The position numbers and the translations under genes were made by a program. Under the pieces are notes generated by a model, which was given only the letters and a program-made list of their open reading frames with translations, ran no database searches and was not told where the DNA came from. Below, in pieces: positions 1-9,288 of a stretch of 64,000 nt of DNA. The DNA comes from Oscillospiraceae bacterium (GTDB lineage: Bacteria > Bacillota > Clostridia > Monoglobales > WRAG01), in assembly GCA_009780345.1 (NCBI GenBank), contig WRAG01000003.1, positions 1 to 64,000 of the forward strand. The letters are read 5' to 3'. The stretch's first letter is position 1. The number at the start of each line of letters is the position of its first letter.

Positions 1-1527
1 ACAGTTAACGTTACAATCACAGATGAAGATGGTGATACTGTAACAGGAACTACAACTGTTGATACTGATGGCAACTGGACGTTTACAACGACCAATCCAT
101 TGCCGGATGGCAGTTATACAGCAGGCGCAACTCAAACTACTGCAGGCGGAACAAGCAATGGTTCTAACGAAGTAGACTTTGATGTTGAAAGAGATACAAA
201 TAGGCCTGAACCTCCGACAGTTGATGTTACTGTTGAAGATGATTACAGCGTTACAGCATCAGGAACAGGTGAACCCGGAGCAACAGTTAACGTTGTCATC
301 AGAGATGAAGATGGGGAAGACGTTGCAAATGGTGAAGTAATAGTTGACGAAGACGGAAATTGGACGTTTACAACAACTGGTCCGTTGCCGGATGGCGATT
401 ACACAGCAAGCGTTAACCAAACTGTTGACGGAAGCACAAGTGAAGATGCGGAAGAAGACTTTACTGTTGAAAGAGATCCTGGCAACGGTGGTCAAATTGT
501 TTTCACAATTGCTTCACCAACTAATGGTCAATCTTTTGTTGTAGGAAATTCAGTAGTTGTTCAAGGAACCGGTCACCCGGGCGCAAGCGTTCTTGTTAGA
601 ATTAATCAACAAACAGGCGGCGCGCTGGTAGTACAACACAATATTACTGTAGGTGCTAACGGAAACTGGACTACAACTTTTGGAGGATTGGCAATATCTA
701 ATTATGTGGCGGTTGCTACACAAACTGTTGGCGATGATGAGTTTGGACCTTTGAGCAGAAACTTCTCAATCGTAGCTAGCAACAACAATAATAACAATAA
801 CAACAATAATACTTGGAATCCGAACAGACCTGGCGGCGGTGGCCCGACATTCATCGGCGGTGGAACTACGCCGGCTAATGAAAACTTGTTGTTTGTTGTA
901 GGTTTCCCGGATGGAGATTTCAGACCGGACGCACCTATTACTCGCGCTGAAATCGCTGCAATGGGTTCAAGAATTCATTTCACACAAATCGGACAAAATG
1001 ACGCGAACTTCCCTGATATTGCAGGTTATGAGTGGTTCTCGAATTATGTTGGATTTACGCAACGCCGAGGAATGATGGAAGGTTATCCGACAGGAAACTT
1101 TGAGCCGAACCAAAACATGACGAGAGCTGAATTCGCGACGATGATAGCAAGATTTATCGGATTGAGCCCGTATGGAACGTCTTCAGAGAGACATTCTGAT
1201 GTTAGCGGTCACTGGTCAGAAGGATATATTAATGCTTTGACGATTGCAAGACCGGAATCAATCAATGGATTCCCTGATGGAACGTTCCGCCCTGATGCTA
1301 CAATCACTCGTGCGGAAGCAGTTTCAATTATCAACCGCGTACTTGGTAGACGTGTTGACACAGAAGGACTTACAAATGTTGATCACTTAAGATTCCAAGA
1401 TAGTACAGGGCATTGGGCATACTATTATATAGTTAAAGCGAGTAACTCGCATAGCTATCAAAGAAACTTGAGCGGTAACAGAGCAAATTGGACTAGAGTT
1501 TGGCAAGATATTTGGTGGAGATCGTAA
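1..1527 (+). CDS. SLH-anchored surface protein with Ig-like repeats (5' end outside window)
   Basis: The frame is open from base 1, so the start lies upstream and about 508 residues are visible. The N-terminal part is tandem Ig-like modules of roughly 90 residues; each carries a DGNWTFTTT strand motif followed by LPDG(S/D)YTA, as in bacterial Ig domains of adhesins and biofilm proteins. A further Ig-like module, an Asn-rich linker and a Gly-rich stretch lead to three C-terminal SLH domains (GFPDGDFRPDAPITRAE, GYPTGNFEPNQNMTRAE, GFPDGTFRPDATITRAE). SLH triplets bind pyruvylated secondary cell-wall polymer, so this is an exported, wall-bound protein. The role of the Ig stalk is inferred to be adhesive or structural. 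A terminator-like hairpin follows the stop. Confidence 0.9.
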   Translation, partial: TVNVTITDEDGDTVTGTTTVDTDGNWTFTTTNPLPDGSYTAGATQTTAGGTSNGSNEVDFDVERDTNRPEPPTVDVTVEDDYSVTASGTGEPGATVNVVIRDEDGEDVANGEVIVDEDGNWTFTTTGPLPDGDYTASVNQTVDGSTSEDAEEDFTVERDPGNGGQIVFTIASPTNGQSFVVGNSVVVQGTGHPGASVLVRINQQTGGALVVQHNITVGANGNWTTTFGGLAISNYVAVATQTVGDDEFGPLSRNFSIVASNNNNNNNNNNTWNPNRPGGGGPTFIGGGTTPANENLLFVVGFPDGDFRPDAPITRAEIAAMGSRIHFTQIGQNDANFPDIAGYEWFSNYVGFTQRRGMMEGYPTGNFEPNQNMTRAEFATMIARFIGLSPYGTSSERHSDVSGHWSEGYINALTIARPESINGFPDGTFRPDATITRAEAVSIINRVLGRRVDTEGLTNVDHLRFQDSTGHWAYYYIVKASNSHSYQRNLSGNRANWTRVWQDIWWRS

Positions 1528-1635
1528 TATTTTGTTAGACTTAACGGACTAATTGAATTTTGAATTGGTTCAGATTTAGAAATTAAATCTTATATTGACT
1601 GATTGACTAATGGTTTAGTCTAATGTACTTTGAAG

Positions 1636-1690
1636 ACCTTGGCGGTTTCTGTATTTTTGCGGAAACCGCCAAGGTTGGAATATTTTTATT
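1636..1690 (+). terminator. Terminator-like hairpin after the first SLH gene
   Basis: A perfect 14-bp stem (ACCTTGGCGGTTTC paired with its complement, 1636-1649 and 1662-1675) surrounds a 12-nt loop. A T-rich stretch (TATTTTTATTT) follows after a few bases. It lies about 110 bp beyond the stop codon. Confidence 0.75.
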
Positions 1691-1752
1691 TGAATTCGGG
1701 AATTTTATCGATGAGGTACAATTTACAAAAGTAACCTATAAAGGAGAAAACA

Positions 1753-3291
1753 ATGAAATCGAAAAAAACTTTGATTTTTTTAATTATAATTACGTTATTA
1801 GCTACTACCCTTGTTTTACCTATGAATGTTATGGCGATTCCTGCTTCCTTTGAAGGAGTGTCTATTACTTATCGGACAACGGATATCGAAAATGTGTTTG
1901 CTTTGGATTTTAGGCTTCACAATGTTCCTACAAATGGAGTTCAGGTGTATATGGAATTTGATTATGATGCAGTAGAACTTTCCATGCCGGACGGAGAAGA
2001 ATTAATAGCTTCGGCTTTGGCTGTTGTGTCAATGGTTAACGGCGACGCTGATTTGACAGGGCAGGCGAGAGATGTTTCAAATAGCGATCGTTTGCGTGGT
2101 TGGGCCTTTGAACCGACTTTAGAGGAATTGTCCGATAATAGTTTTTCGGTAATTAAACTTATGCTGCAAGCGGCTACGACTCCGCGTCTTTATGAGCAGT
2201 TTGGCATAAGAACCGGAGTTTTGGGAACGTTTCCCCCGGAAGTTAGAGACTTTTCAATCACACCTCCTGAAAGTGGCCTGAATTTATTCTCTGTTTATTT
2301 TAGAATGAGAGATGGCAGAACTTTGGATGATGTAAACAGATATACTGTTATGGCTCTTCCTGCGCCTGAAGCTTCCACCGGTATTATAATTGCATATCAC
2401 GGGCAGCGTATCGCTAACGGTATTATGTGGGTAGACTTCCCGGGAAAAACAGATGCGGACAATGACCCGGGAGAAAATTTTCCACCGCCTGGATATATAC
2501 CTCAACAACCGGGCCCCGGTGGCGATAACGGTTCCGGCAACAACAATAATAATCAACCGGGCCCCGGCCCTGGACCTGGTCCTGGACCTGGACCCGGCGA
2601 TACTGTAATTATTGATGATGGTCTTCTTGAGACAGAAATACACTTCAGATATATTTTCGGATACGAGGATAACACATTCCGTCCGAATAATAATATATCA
2701 AGAGAAGAAACGGCAACAATATTCTTCAGACTACTAACAATCTATGCTCGCGGAAATTATCGTACCACGGATAATGATTTTCCTGACGTAGAATACTCAA
2801 GATGGTCAGCAATGCCGATAGGAACAATGCAGAATGTTGGCGTAATAATGGGAGACGAAGCAGGGTATTTCCATCCTGCGGGGCAGATTACGCGTGCTGA
2901 ATTCGCGGCGATAATCGTGCGTTTCCATGGAGTTTCAGCGTCGGCAAACCATGGTTTTGACGATGTTGACGAACATTGGGCGGAAAGATATATAGCGACG
3001 GCGTCTCAAAACGGATGGATAACAGGATTCCCGGACAATACGTTTGCGCCTAACCAACCAATCACACGAGCAGAGGCGGTAACGCTTATAAATCGCGCAC
3101 TTGGAAGACGCGTTAACGCGGCAGGATTATTGCAAGAGCTTTTACCGAATTTTACTGACCTTACGCAAAGCCATTGGGCATTCTTTGAGATAATGGAAGC
3201 GAGTGTTTCGCACGAATATACTCGCGGACAGGATGGTCTGACTGAAATTTGGACCGGCCCGGGCATAGATATCGATTTTAATGTTAACTAA
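1753..3291 (+). CDS. Secreted SLH protein with Pro-Gly linker
   Basis: 512 residues. The start ATG follows a TAAAGGAG site. Residues 1-30 are a signal peptide (MKSKK, then a long hydrophobic run ending NVMAIPA). Residues about 32-230 form a beta-rich region beginning FEGVSITYRTTD that recalls cohesin-like or dockerin-binding folds but cannot be assigned by eye. A linker of Asn and repeated Pro-Gly units follows. Three SLH domains end the protein (GYEDNTFRPNNNISREE, YFHPAGQITRAE, GFPDNTFAPNQPITRAE). The last SLH and the C-terminal tail resemble those of the preceding gene, so the two are paralogues in their anchors. Probably a wall-attached surface protein; its ligand is unknown. Confidence 0.88.
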   Translation: MKSKKTLIFLIIITLLATTLVLPMNVMAIPASFEGVSITYRTTDIENVFALDFRLHNVPTNGVQVYMEFDYDAVELSMPDGEELIASALAVVSMVNGDADLTGQARDVSNSDRLRGWAFEPTLEELSDNSFSVIKLMLQAATTPRLYEQFGIRTGVLGTFPPEVRDFSITPPESGLNLFSVYFRMRDGRTLDDVNRYTVMALPAPEASTGIIIAYHGQRIANGIMWVDFPGKTDADNDPGENFPPPGYIPQQPGPGGDNGSGNNNNNQPGPGPGPGPGPGPGDTVIIDDGLLETEIHFRYIFGYEDNTFRPNNNISREETATIFFRLLTIYARGNYRTTDNDFPDVEYSRWSAMPIGTMQNVGVIMGDEAGYFHPAGQITRAEFAAIIVRFHGVSASANHGFDDVDEHWAERYIATASQNGWITGFPDNTFAPNQPITRAEAVTLINRALGRRVNAAGLLQELLPNFTDLTQSHWAFFEIMEASVSHEYTRGQDGLTEIWTGPGIDIDFNVN

Positions 3292-3307
3292 ATTTTAACT
3301 ATACAAT

Positions 3308-3345
3308 AAGGCTATTGACAAATTTGTCAATAGCCTTATTTTTTT
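3308..3345 (+). terminator. Intrinsic terminator of the second SLH gene
   Basis: A perfect 15+15-nt palindrome (AAGGCTATTGACAAA and its complement, 3308-3337) is followed directly by a run of seven T. It lies 16 bp after the stop codon. Confidence 0.92.
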
Positions 3346-3418
3346 ATTCAACGGAAAGTGATTTTAACAGTAATTTTAATTAGTGCCTTGGAATATACAT
3401 ATACCGAGGTGACAAGCT

Positions 3419-3574
3419 ATGAATCAAGTTGAAAACTTGGCGTGGTTGGTATATCAGCAAAAATTAAACGAGTTTGCGTGGGGCGCAAGCGTGATAACAG
3501 AGGATATGTACATATTTGCGAAAGAAATTTTGCAAAAAGAAGCGGAGAAATTAGAAAAATTGTGTTACATCTAA
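3419..3574 (+). CDS. Small hypothetical protein upstream of the recombinase
   Basis: 51 residues, starting MNQVENLAWLVYQQKLNEF and ending LEKLCYI. A GAGGTGA site lies seven bases before the ATG. The composition is amphipathic and helical, with no signal peptide and no domain I recognise. It ends 22 bp before the recombinase start, in the same direction, so the two are probably co-transcribed. Small proteins directly before large serine recombinases sometimes act as accessory or directionality factors; that role is only a guess here. Confidence 0.6.
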   Translation: MNQVENLAWLVYQQKLNEFAWGASVITEDMYIFAKEILQKEAEKLEKLCYI

Positions 3575-3596
3575 ATTCGAAAGGCAGGCACGCGCA

Positions 3597-5471
3597 ATGG
3601 ATTTGTTGAAAACAAGGCGGCAGTTGGATTCGGGCAAGACTATTTTTGACTTGCCGCTTAGAGTGGTGTATTATGCCAGAGTATCGACCGATCGTGACGA
3701 GCAACTGAATTCTCTTGAAAATCAAGTGAATTACTACGATGATTATATCAATTCCAACCCAAATTGGACGTATGTCGGCGGTTATATCGACGAAGGGATG
3801 AGCGGGACAAGCGTTGAGAAGAGAGGAAATTTCTTGAAAATGATTGCCGCCGCGAAAGATAGATTGTTTGATTTAGTTGTAACCAAAGAAATATCTCGTT
3901 TTTCGCGCTCGACCTTAGACAGCATAAAGTATACGCAAGAGCTGCTCGACTGCGGTGTTGGTGTGTTTTTTCAATCGGATAATATCAACACGCTTTACAC
4001 CGATGCGGAACTTCGGCTTACCATTATGTCGTCGATTGCGCAAGACGAAATGCGCCGCCTATCTGAGCGTGTGAAATTCGGAATGAAACGAGCGTATGAG
4101 AGCGGCAAAGTTCTTGGCAGTGACAATATTTACGGATACAACAAGGCAGGCGGTAAACTTGAAATCAACGAAGAAGAGGCGAACTTTGTCCGTGATTTGT
4201 TTCAGATTTACGCTGATAACAAGTATGGCTATCGCACGATTGCGCGAATGCTGACCGAAAAGGGTTATCGCTCAAAAGTGGGAAAGGAGATCAATCCCGC
4301 GACATTGAAAGGGATTATTTCGAACCCGAAATATAAGGGTTATTATCATGGTCGATTGACCGAGAGCAGTGATTATCGTACCAAGAAAAACGTGAAGTTA
4401 TCCCAAGACGAACGATTGTATTATAAGGATGATTCCATTCCCGCGATTGTCAGCGAGGAATTGTGGAACAGAGCGAATCGAATTTTGCAGGCACGCAACG
4501 AGAAACATAAAAAGCAAAGTTCGGCAACGCAAAAACGGTTTGCGTATAGCGGGAAAATTATGTGCGAGGAACACGGAACCTATCACTATCGCAAAGTTTG
4601 GAAGGATCGGAAAGTTCCTGCTGAAAGCTGGTGTTGCCGCGAATATTTGGCGAAAGGCCGCAAGGCTTGCGAAACGCCGCATGTTTACACCAAAAATTTG
4701 GACGCGATTTTGAAGCGTGTCGGGAATGATCTGTTGCGAGATAAGCAAAAACATATGAGCAGGGTGGATGATCTGCTGAAATTATACGCGCAAGCGCAAG
4801 GGAACGTTGATTATGCAAAAGAAATCGCGAAAGCGAACACATTGATTGTTCAACACGAACGGCGAAAGAAAAAATCGCGCGAATTATATTTGGACGGCGA
4901 TTTTTCGAAAGAGGAATATCTCACTTACAACGAGGAAGTTGCTGTCACCATTGGAAATTTAGAAAAGAAAATCGAAAAATTGAAAGCGGAGCAAAATAGC
5001 GCCGGAAATAAAAGTGCCGCGCTAAAACAAGCGAAAGTATTTTTCGATAATTTATCGAAATCCGACCAGAGCTCAATGTTGGTTGCGCAGGAAATGCTGA
5101 ACGAGGTACTTGTTTTAAAGGACAGCACAAAGAAGCATACCAAGCTGCAAATCACGATGAAGTATGGAGAAGTGTTTCCGGCGACAATTGCGAATACCAA
5201 CATTTTGTGTAGGAATACAGAGGTTTCGCCAATTGTCGGAACTGAGAAGCAATCCGAGGAGCTTGTGCATTACCTTCTTAAAGAATTCGAAGTTGAGCCG
5301 CAGAAAATTTGGGAATCCAATATTTTCGGCAAGTCGCTTCACGAGCTTGTAAACGAAGGATTGCACAACAAGCTCTATAAAATGCCGGACGACGCGCAGG
5401 AGAAATTACAAGAAACGCTGCAAAAAATCATAAACGAAGGTAGCGGCGGACTCATTTGTATCATATTATAA
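3597..5471 (+). CDS. Large serine recombinase
   Basis: 624 residues. The N-terminal resolvase domain starts at about residue 20 with VVYYARVSTDRDEQ, where the Ser of RVST is the catalytic nucleophile; EISRFSRSTLD and the SIAQDEMRRLSERVKFGMKR segment complete the active-site fold. A recombinase domain follows (YGYRTIARMLTEKGYRSK; NPKYKGYYHGR). Next come a Cys-containing ribbon region (MCEEHGTYHY to WCCREYL and ACETPH) and a long coiled coil (about residues 385-485). This is the layout of integrases from clostridial integrative elements. No other mobile-element genes lie beside it, so it is either a remnant or an orphan that acts elsewhere. The frame is intact. Confidence 0.93.
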   Translation: MDLLKTRRQLDSGKTIFDLPLRVVYYARVSTDRDEQLNSLENQVNYYDDYINSNPNWTYVGGYIDEGMSGTSVEKRGNFLKMIAAAKDRLFDLVVTKEISRFSRSTLDSIKYTQELLDCGVGVFFQSDNINTLYTDAELRLTIMSSIAQDEMRRLSERVKFGMKRAYESGKVLGSDNIYGYNKAGGKLEINEEEANFVRDLFQIYADNKYGYRTIARMLTEKGYRSKVGKEINPATLKGIISNPKYKGYYHGRLTESSDYRTKKNVKLSQDERLYYKDDSIPAIVSEELWNRANRILQARNEKHKKQSSATQKRFAYSGKIMCEEHGTYHYRKVWKDRKVPAESWCCREYLAKGRKACETPHVYTKNLDAILKRVGNDLLRDKQKHMSRVDDLLKLYAQAQGNVDYAKEIAKANTLIVQHERRKKKSRELYLDGDFSKEEYLTYNEEVAVTIGNLEKKIEKLKAEQNSAGNKSAALKQAKVFFDNLSKSDQSSMLVAQEMLNEVLVLKDSTKKHTKLQITMKYGEVFPATIANTNILCRNTEVSPIVGTEKQSEELVHYLLKEFEVEPQKIWESNIFGKSLHELVNEGLHNKLYKMPDDAQEKLQETLQKIINEGSGGLICIIL

Positions 5472-5492
5472 AACAAAAAATACACAAATATC

Positions 5493-5530
5493 AAAACCGC
5501 GCCCGGCTTTATAAAGCCGGGCGCGGTTTT
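5493..5530. terminator. Bidirectional terminator between recombinase and glycosidase
   Basis: A perfect GC-rich palindrome (AAAACCGCGCCCGGCTTT paired with its complement around a 2-nt loop) sits between two convergent genes. T-rich sequence follows on both strands. It can end both transcripts. Confidence 0.92.
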
Positions 5531-5625
5531 GTTGGTTTTTATTCGAGATTGAAAAAATGCTTGTGCCGGTATGCTGCCGCCGCATGATTGGTCGCAACCT
5601 GCCGTGCCCCGGAGGTAGATACCCG

Positions 5626-7515
5626 TTATTTTGCTTTATCAACAAACACGCCGCAAATAAGCGGCCCTCTTACAAATCTTGCAATATTCTCGTCATACAA
5701 TGTTGTCAGCCGAAGCTGCACATGCCCATCAATATTAAAGCTTACATATTTGCCGAGGTGATAATCGTCCACGATCGTATGCGCCAAAATTTCCTGCGTG
5801 TTCGGGTCTATCGCGTCAACGATAGTTTTGCGGCTGTAACTGCCCCAATCCCACAAATACAGGCTTACTTGCTGTTTTTCGGTGGTTTTAACGTCTATAA
5901 TTTGGTGAAGCGGCGAAATTTTGCCGACAATCGCGCGAGATTCGGAGTTCGGCGCTGTTTGCAGCGCGCCCTCCCACGCTTCAAGCTCAATTTCCTCGCT
6001 TCCGGTGTAATTCACCGAAATATCGTCCAAGTTTGACTCGCCGCCGAATATCTCATAGCCGATATTGCCGTATTTTCCGGTCCAATTCCCGCCCGTCATA
6101 TGGTCAATGCTGACAAGTTCAGCCGTTCCGCCTGTCGGTTTAATATCGTTCGCCGCTAAGTTCGTTCCTGCGGGAACAATACTCAAGCCTTGTCCTGCCG
6201 CAATTTTCAACGGCAGTTCGCGGTTTTTAACCGATACATTGCTCTCCAACAATGCCGCCCCGGTAGTTTTCAGCTCGTAAATATCAACGGCGTCAACATC
6301 CGCCCAATCGGCAGGCAATTTCCACGTTCGTTCGCAGCCGTCTTTGGAATACGCCATAATTTCTTTCTCTTTCCAAATTGCGGGAATGAAAATATCATTG
6401 CCGATTCGCAAAATGCAGTCGCCTTGCGTGATGTTTCGAACGTCATTTTCGTCGATAAAGCTTTTCACACCGTCTGAGAACAGCGCATATGGTTCGTACG
6501 GATTGAATTCCAACCGCAATTTAGAATTCAAGAAAAAATACGGCACCGTATCGGTCATAAACTCGCCAAGTACATGAGTTTGCGGATCTTCGTGATATTG
6601 ATCAAGCTCAAACTGCACGCTTGAACCGAACAGCAATGTATTCATGTTGTGACGCGGATTCACTCTGCCGCCGCAAGCTATATATGGTGGAATTTTCATA
6701 GGATCGATGTTTTTCGCGACACAATGTTCATGCGCCCACGAAAGCCCGAACGGAACAAATCCATACTGGTCGTCGGTGGAAAACTCGCCGCTCACGTCAA
6801 CGTCATACTGCTCGCGCATGTAGTGAATTGCCGCCTTATATGCTTTTTCCATATCAACGCTTGTGTGCCCGTGATACGGGCTTGAACGATACTGACAATT
6901 CGCGTCGGGGTGAATATGCCCGACTTTTACGATTTCGGGCAGCGTTTTGAACAAATGATCGATAATCTGCTTGGTCGCGCCTTTTTCCCACGCGTTTTTC
7001 ATATTAATCGCATAGCCATATCTGCCGTCCATTTGCCACGCGGTCACTAAATCGCCGTTTTTGTGCTTGCAAATCATATCATTTTCAAGATAATAATCCC
7101 ACAATCGGCTGTCTGTGTAAGCGTCAACCAAATTGACGTGAACCGTACACTTCGTATTAAACTTCTCGCGAGCGGTTCGCATAAGATAGTTCATTGCTTC
7201 CTCGGGCGACATTTCCGGATGTTTTTCACTTCGGATTTTTCGGTCAACGGGACCCCATTCAGGGTACTGGAAATCATGCCCGCCCTCTTGGAATCCTACT
7301 AATATCAGCATTTTCGGAATCCCGCGAGTTAAGTTGTCCACCTGCTCGACGTAGTCGAGAATCACGTCAATATTTCGGCGTCCATCTCCAGACGCGCCCG
7401 CCCAACGGTCGAATTTCATCTGCACCTTGTAGGTTAACATGCGCGAATAGTTGTTGCGATACGGATACGCCGGGAACTTGTACATCGACGGTATTTGCAT
7501 AATTTCCAATTCCAT
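5626..7515 (-). CDS. Putative GH101/GH129-like glycoside hydrolase (cytoplasmic)
   Basis: 629 residues from the ATG that follows AAAGGA by ten bases; a GTG three codons upstream sits too close to that site. There is no signal peptide, so the enzyme should act inside the cell. The segment LILVGFQEGGHDFQYPEWGP resembles the strand-loop of endo-alpha-N-acetylgalactosaminidase catalytic barrels (GH101/GH129). The segment VGHIHPDANCQYRSS and the acidic DVSGEFSTDDQYGF are candidate active-site regions. The C-terminal 200 residues look beta-rich. The family call rests on motif resemblance only; substrate (perhaps O-glycan-derived GalNAc sugars) is inferred. It is a single gene with no sugar transporter beside it. 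Confidence 0.5.
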   Translation of the reverse strand: MELEIMQIPSMYKFPAYPYRNNYSRMLTYKVQMKFDRWAGASGDGRRNIDVILDYVEQVDNLTRGIPKMLILVGFQEGGHDFQYPEWGPVDRKIRSEKHPEMSPEEAMNYLMRTAREKFNTKCTVHVNLVDAYTDSRLWDYYLENDMICKHKNGDLVTAWQMDGRYGYAINMKNAWEKGATKQIIDHLFKTLPEIVKVGHIHPDANCQYRSSPYHGHTSVDMEKAYKAAIHYMREQYDVDVSGEFSTDDQYGFVPFGLSWAHEHCVAKNIDPMKIPPYIACGGRVNPRHNMNTLLFGSSVQFELDQYHEDPQTHVLGEFMTDTVPYFFLNSKLRLEFNPYEPYALFSDGVKSFIDENDVRNITQGDCILRIGNDIFIPAIWKEKEIMAYSKDGCERTWKLPADWADVDAVDIYELKTTGAALLESNVSVKNRELPLKIAAGQGLSIVPAGTNLAANDIKPTGGTAELVSIDHMTGGNWTGKYGNIGYEIFGGESNLDDISVNYTGSEEIELEAWEGALQTAPNSESRAIVGKISPLHQIIDVKTTEKQQVSLYLWDWGSYSRKTIVDAIDPNTQEILAHTIVDDYHLGKYVSFNIDGHVQLRLTTLYDENIARFVRGPLICGVFVDKAK

Positions 7516-7540
7516 ATATTTCACATCCTTTGGTAAATTT

Positions 7541-7574
7541 TAAGGGCGGTTTAGCATTTGCTAAACCGCCCTTA
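7541..7574 (-). terminator. Strong hairpin downstream of dnaJ
   Basis: A perfect 16-bp stem (TAAGGGCGGTTTAGCA and its complement) with a 2-nt loop, 42 bp after the dnaJ stop. The tract after the hairpin is only weakly U-rich on the minus strand, and better on the plus strand. It is probably the end of the heat-shock operon. It also lies just ahead of the glycosidase start, so it could act in that gene's leader. Confidence 0.65.
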
Positions 7575-7615
7575 TTATATCTTATTTTAAAAAAATTGTC
7601 TACCCTAAATCTGCT

Positions 7616-8779
7616 TTAAAGCCCTAAAACATCTTTCATTTTATCGAGAAATGATTTTTTAGTCTGATAATTACTGTTATCAACCGTGTCGGAGAACTGT
7701 TTTAGCAGATTTTTTTGGCCATCGTTCAAGTTTTTCGGAATTTCCACAACCAACTTGACAAACTGAGAGCCTCTGGCAGTGCTTCCGATTCGCGGCGCGC
7801 CTTTTCCTTTCAGCTTAATCACCGTATCCGGCTGCGTCCCCTCCGCGATTGAGCATTCAACCGGGCCGTCAATGGTGGGAATTCTAACTTTTCCCCCGAG
7901 AGTCGCCTCCACGAAAGTAATCGGGAAATCGCAGAAAATATCCATGCCTTGGCGGGTGAAAATTTTATGTTTTTTCACTTCAACGGTTACAAGCAGGTTG
8001 CCGTTCGGCGCGCCTTTATCGCCCACGTCACCCTCTCCGCTCACCGACAAAGTTTGCCCGCTTTCAATGCCGGCAGGAACGTTTATCTTGATTTTCTTAG
8101 ATTTCCGAACCTTTCCGCCGCCTTTGCAAGTGTCGCACTTTTCCCTAATAATCGAACCCGTGCCGTGACAAGTTTGACAAGTTCGAACCGACGAAAAATT
8201 GCCGAACATAGTGCGCTGCATTTGCTGCACCTGCCCGCTTCCGCCGCAAGTTTGGCAAGTTTCGGGCTTCGTCCCCGCTTTCGCGCCGCTTCCGCCGCAA
8301 GTGTCGCAATATTCCAAGCGGTTGATTGACATTTCGATGGTTGTTCCGAACACCGCGTTTTCGAAAGAAACCGCGATTTTTGTTCGTATATCACGCCCCC
8401 GCGCGGGTCCGCGCCGCTGCGCGCCTCCGCCGAAGCCGCCTCCGCCCGTGAACATATCGAATATGTCGTCCATATTAATCCCGCCGAAGCCGCCGCCATA
8501 TCCGCCCGCGCCACCGCCGTAACCGCCACCGTAACTGCCACCTGCGGCGGACGGGTTAACGCCCGCATGACCGAATTGGTCATAGCGGGCTTTTTTATCC
8601 GCGTCGCTTAGGACTTCGTAAGCCTCATTGGCTTCTTTGAACTTAGCTTCGGCGTCAGCGTTGTCGGGATTGACATCGGGATGATATTTTTTCGCTTGTT
8701 TTCGGTAAGCTTTTTTAAGTTCGTCGGCGCTCGCGCTTTTCGGAACGCCGAGAACTTCGTAGTAATCTCGTTTAGCCAT
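7616..8779 (-). CDS. dnaJ: Chaperone DnaJ (Hsp40)
   Basis: 387 residues, the usual length. The J domain (residues 1-70) carries the HPD motif ([11 protein letters not shown]) that stimulates DnaK ATP hydrolysis. A Gly/Phe-rich linker follows ([18 protein letters not shown]). Four CxxCxGxG zinc repeats are present ([32 protein letters not shown]). The C-terminal substrate-binding beta domains are complete. A GGAG site precedes the ATG. It is the last gene of the hrcA-grpE-dnaK-dnaJ set but is separated from dnaK by about 510 bp of structured repeat. Confidence 0.97.
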   Translation of the reverse strand: MAKRDYYEVLGVPKSASADELKKAYRKQAKKYHPDVNPDNADAEAKFKEANEAYEVLSDADKKARYDQFGHAGVNPSAAGGSYGGGYGGGAGGYGGGFGGINMDDIFDMFTGGGGFGGGAQRRGPARGRDIRTKIAVSFENAVFGTTIEMSINRLEYCDTCGGSGAKAGTKPETCQTCGGSGQVQQMQRTMFGNFSSVRTCQTCHGTGSIIREKCDTCKGGGKVRKSKKIKINVPAGIESGQTLSVSGEGDVGDKGAPNGNLLVTVEVKKHKIFTRQGMDIFCDFPITFVEATLGGKVRIPTIDGPVECSIAEGTQPDTVIKLKGKGAPRIGSTARGSQFVKLVVEIPKNLNDGQKNLLKQFSDTVDNSNYQTKKSFLDKMKDVLGL

Positions 8780-8810
8780 TGATGTTTGCTCCTTTTTTTA
8801 GGGTCACGCC

Positions 8811-9246
8811 CCTGTAGCGTTTGCGCGGGCGCGCGCGGCGCGTTAAGGACTAGTCCTTAACAATCCAACAAGTTTTTGCGCGCCAAAAACTTGACTAAAA
8901 GCGCCGCGCTCACGAACACGCTCAAAAACCGAGCGCACGTGGCGCGGAAGCTAGTGCGAACAACTCGCCCCTACCCCAAAATATCTCGCGCTTTTAGGCG
9001 CGGGTCGCTCTCGAACGAGCGCGGCGTTTTATCTCGCTAATCTTTCCGCGAATGCGGTTCGCTAACCTTTGTCACCCTCATGTCTAGCGGGGTACCCGCC
9101 CGACGCTTTTTGTCGGGAAGGGTCGCAGACATAGTGGTGACGGTTTTGTAAAACTTTTGCCGTCAAAAGTTTTTCGGGGATTGACAAGGGCTACGATTAG
9201 CCCTTGTCGCTATGCGGCAGCCGCCGCACGCCCTCGGGACGGTCCC
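8811..9246 (+). repeat. Composite hairpin repeat, copy A (dnaK/dnaJ gap)
   Basis: The core is 8843-9208. It opens with a terminal hairpin (TTAAGGACTAGTCCTTAA) followed by CAATCC. A left arm pairs GCGCCGCG...CGTGGCGCG around CGCTCAAAAACCGAGCG. The conserved centre has CTCGCGCTTTTAGGCGCG, CGCTCTCGAACGAGCG and CTTTCCGCGAATGCGG. The right arm (CATGTCTAGCGGGGTACC to CGCAGACATAG) is framed by GTCACC and GGTGAC. The core closes with GACAAGGGCTA...TAGCCCTTGTC. Flanks hold two more small hairpins (TGCGGCAGCCGCCGCA; TCGGGACGGTCCCGA). No conserved reading frame is present. The full gap between dnaJ and dnaK (8780-9288) is otherwise empty. Confidence 0.85.
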
Positions 9247-9271
9247 GAAAAATTCTGCCGTTGTAACGGCA
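9247..9271 (-). terminator. Possible terminator after dnaK
   Basis: On the minus strand, 17 bp beyond the dnaK stop, TGCCGTTACAACGGCA forms a 7-bp stem and is followed by GAATTTTTC. If used, it would reduce read-through into dnaJ. Confidence 0.5.
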
Positions 9272-9288
9272 AAAAATATGTCAATTGT

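Noticed and set aside
2284-2643. Minus-strand frame opposite the Pro-Gly linker of the second SLH gene
   Set aside because: It is the antisense of a GC-rich repeat (SRSRTRSRAGARL-like product) within a well-supported gene.
3419-7515. A complete integrative element around the recombinase
   Set aside because: No relaxase, replication, transfer or cargo genes are present, and no direct repeat that could be an att pair was seen around the recombinase.
8811-9246. CRISPR array, because of many short hairpins in the repeat gaps
   Set aside because: The hairpins are not regularly spaced identical repeats with unique spacers, and no cas genes occur in the window.
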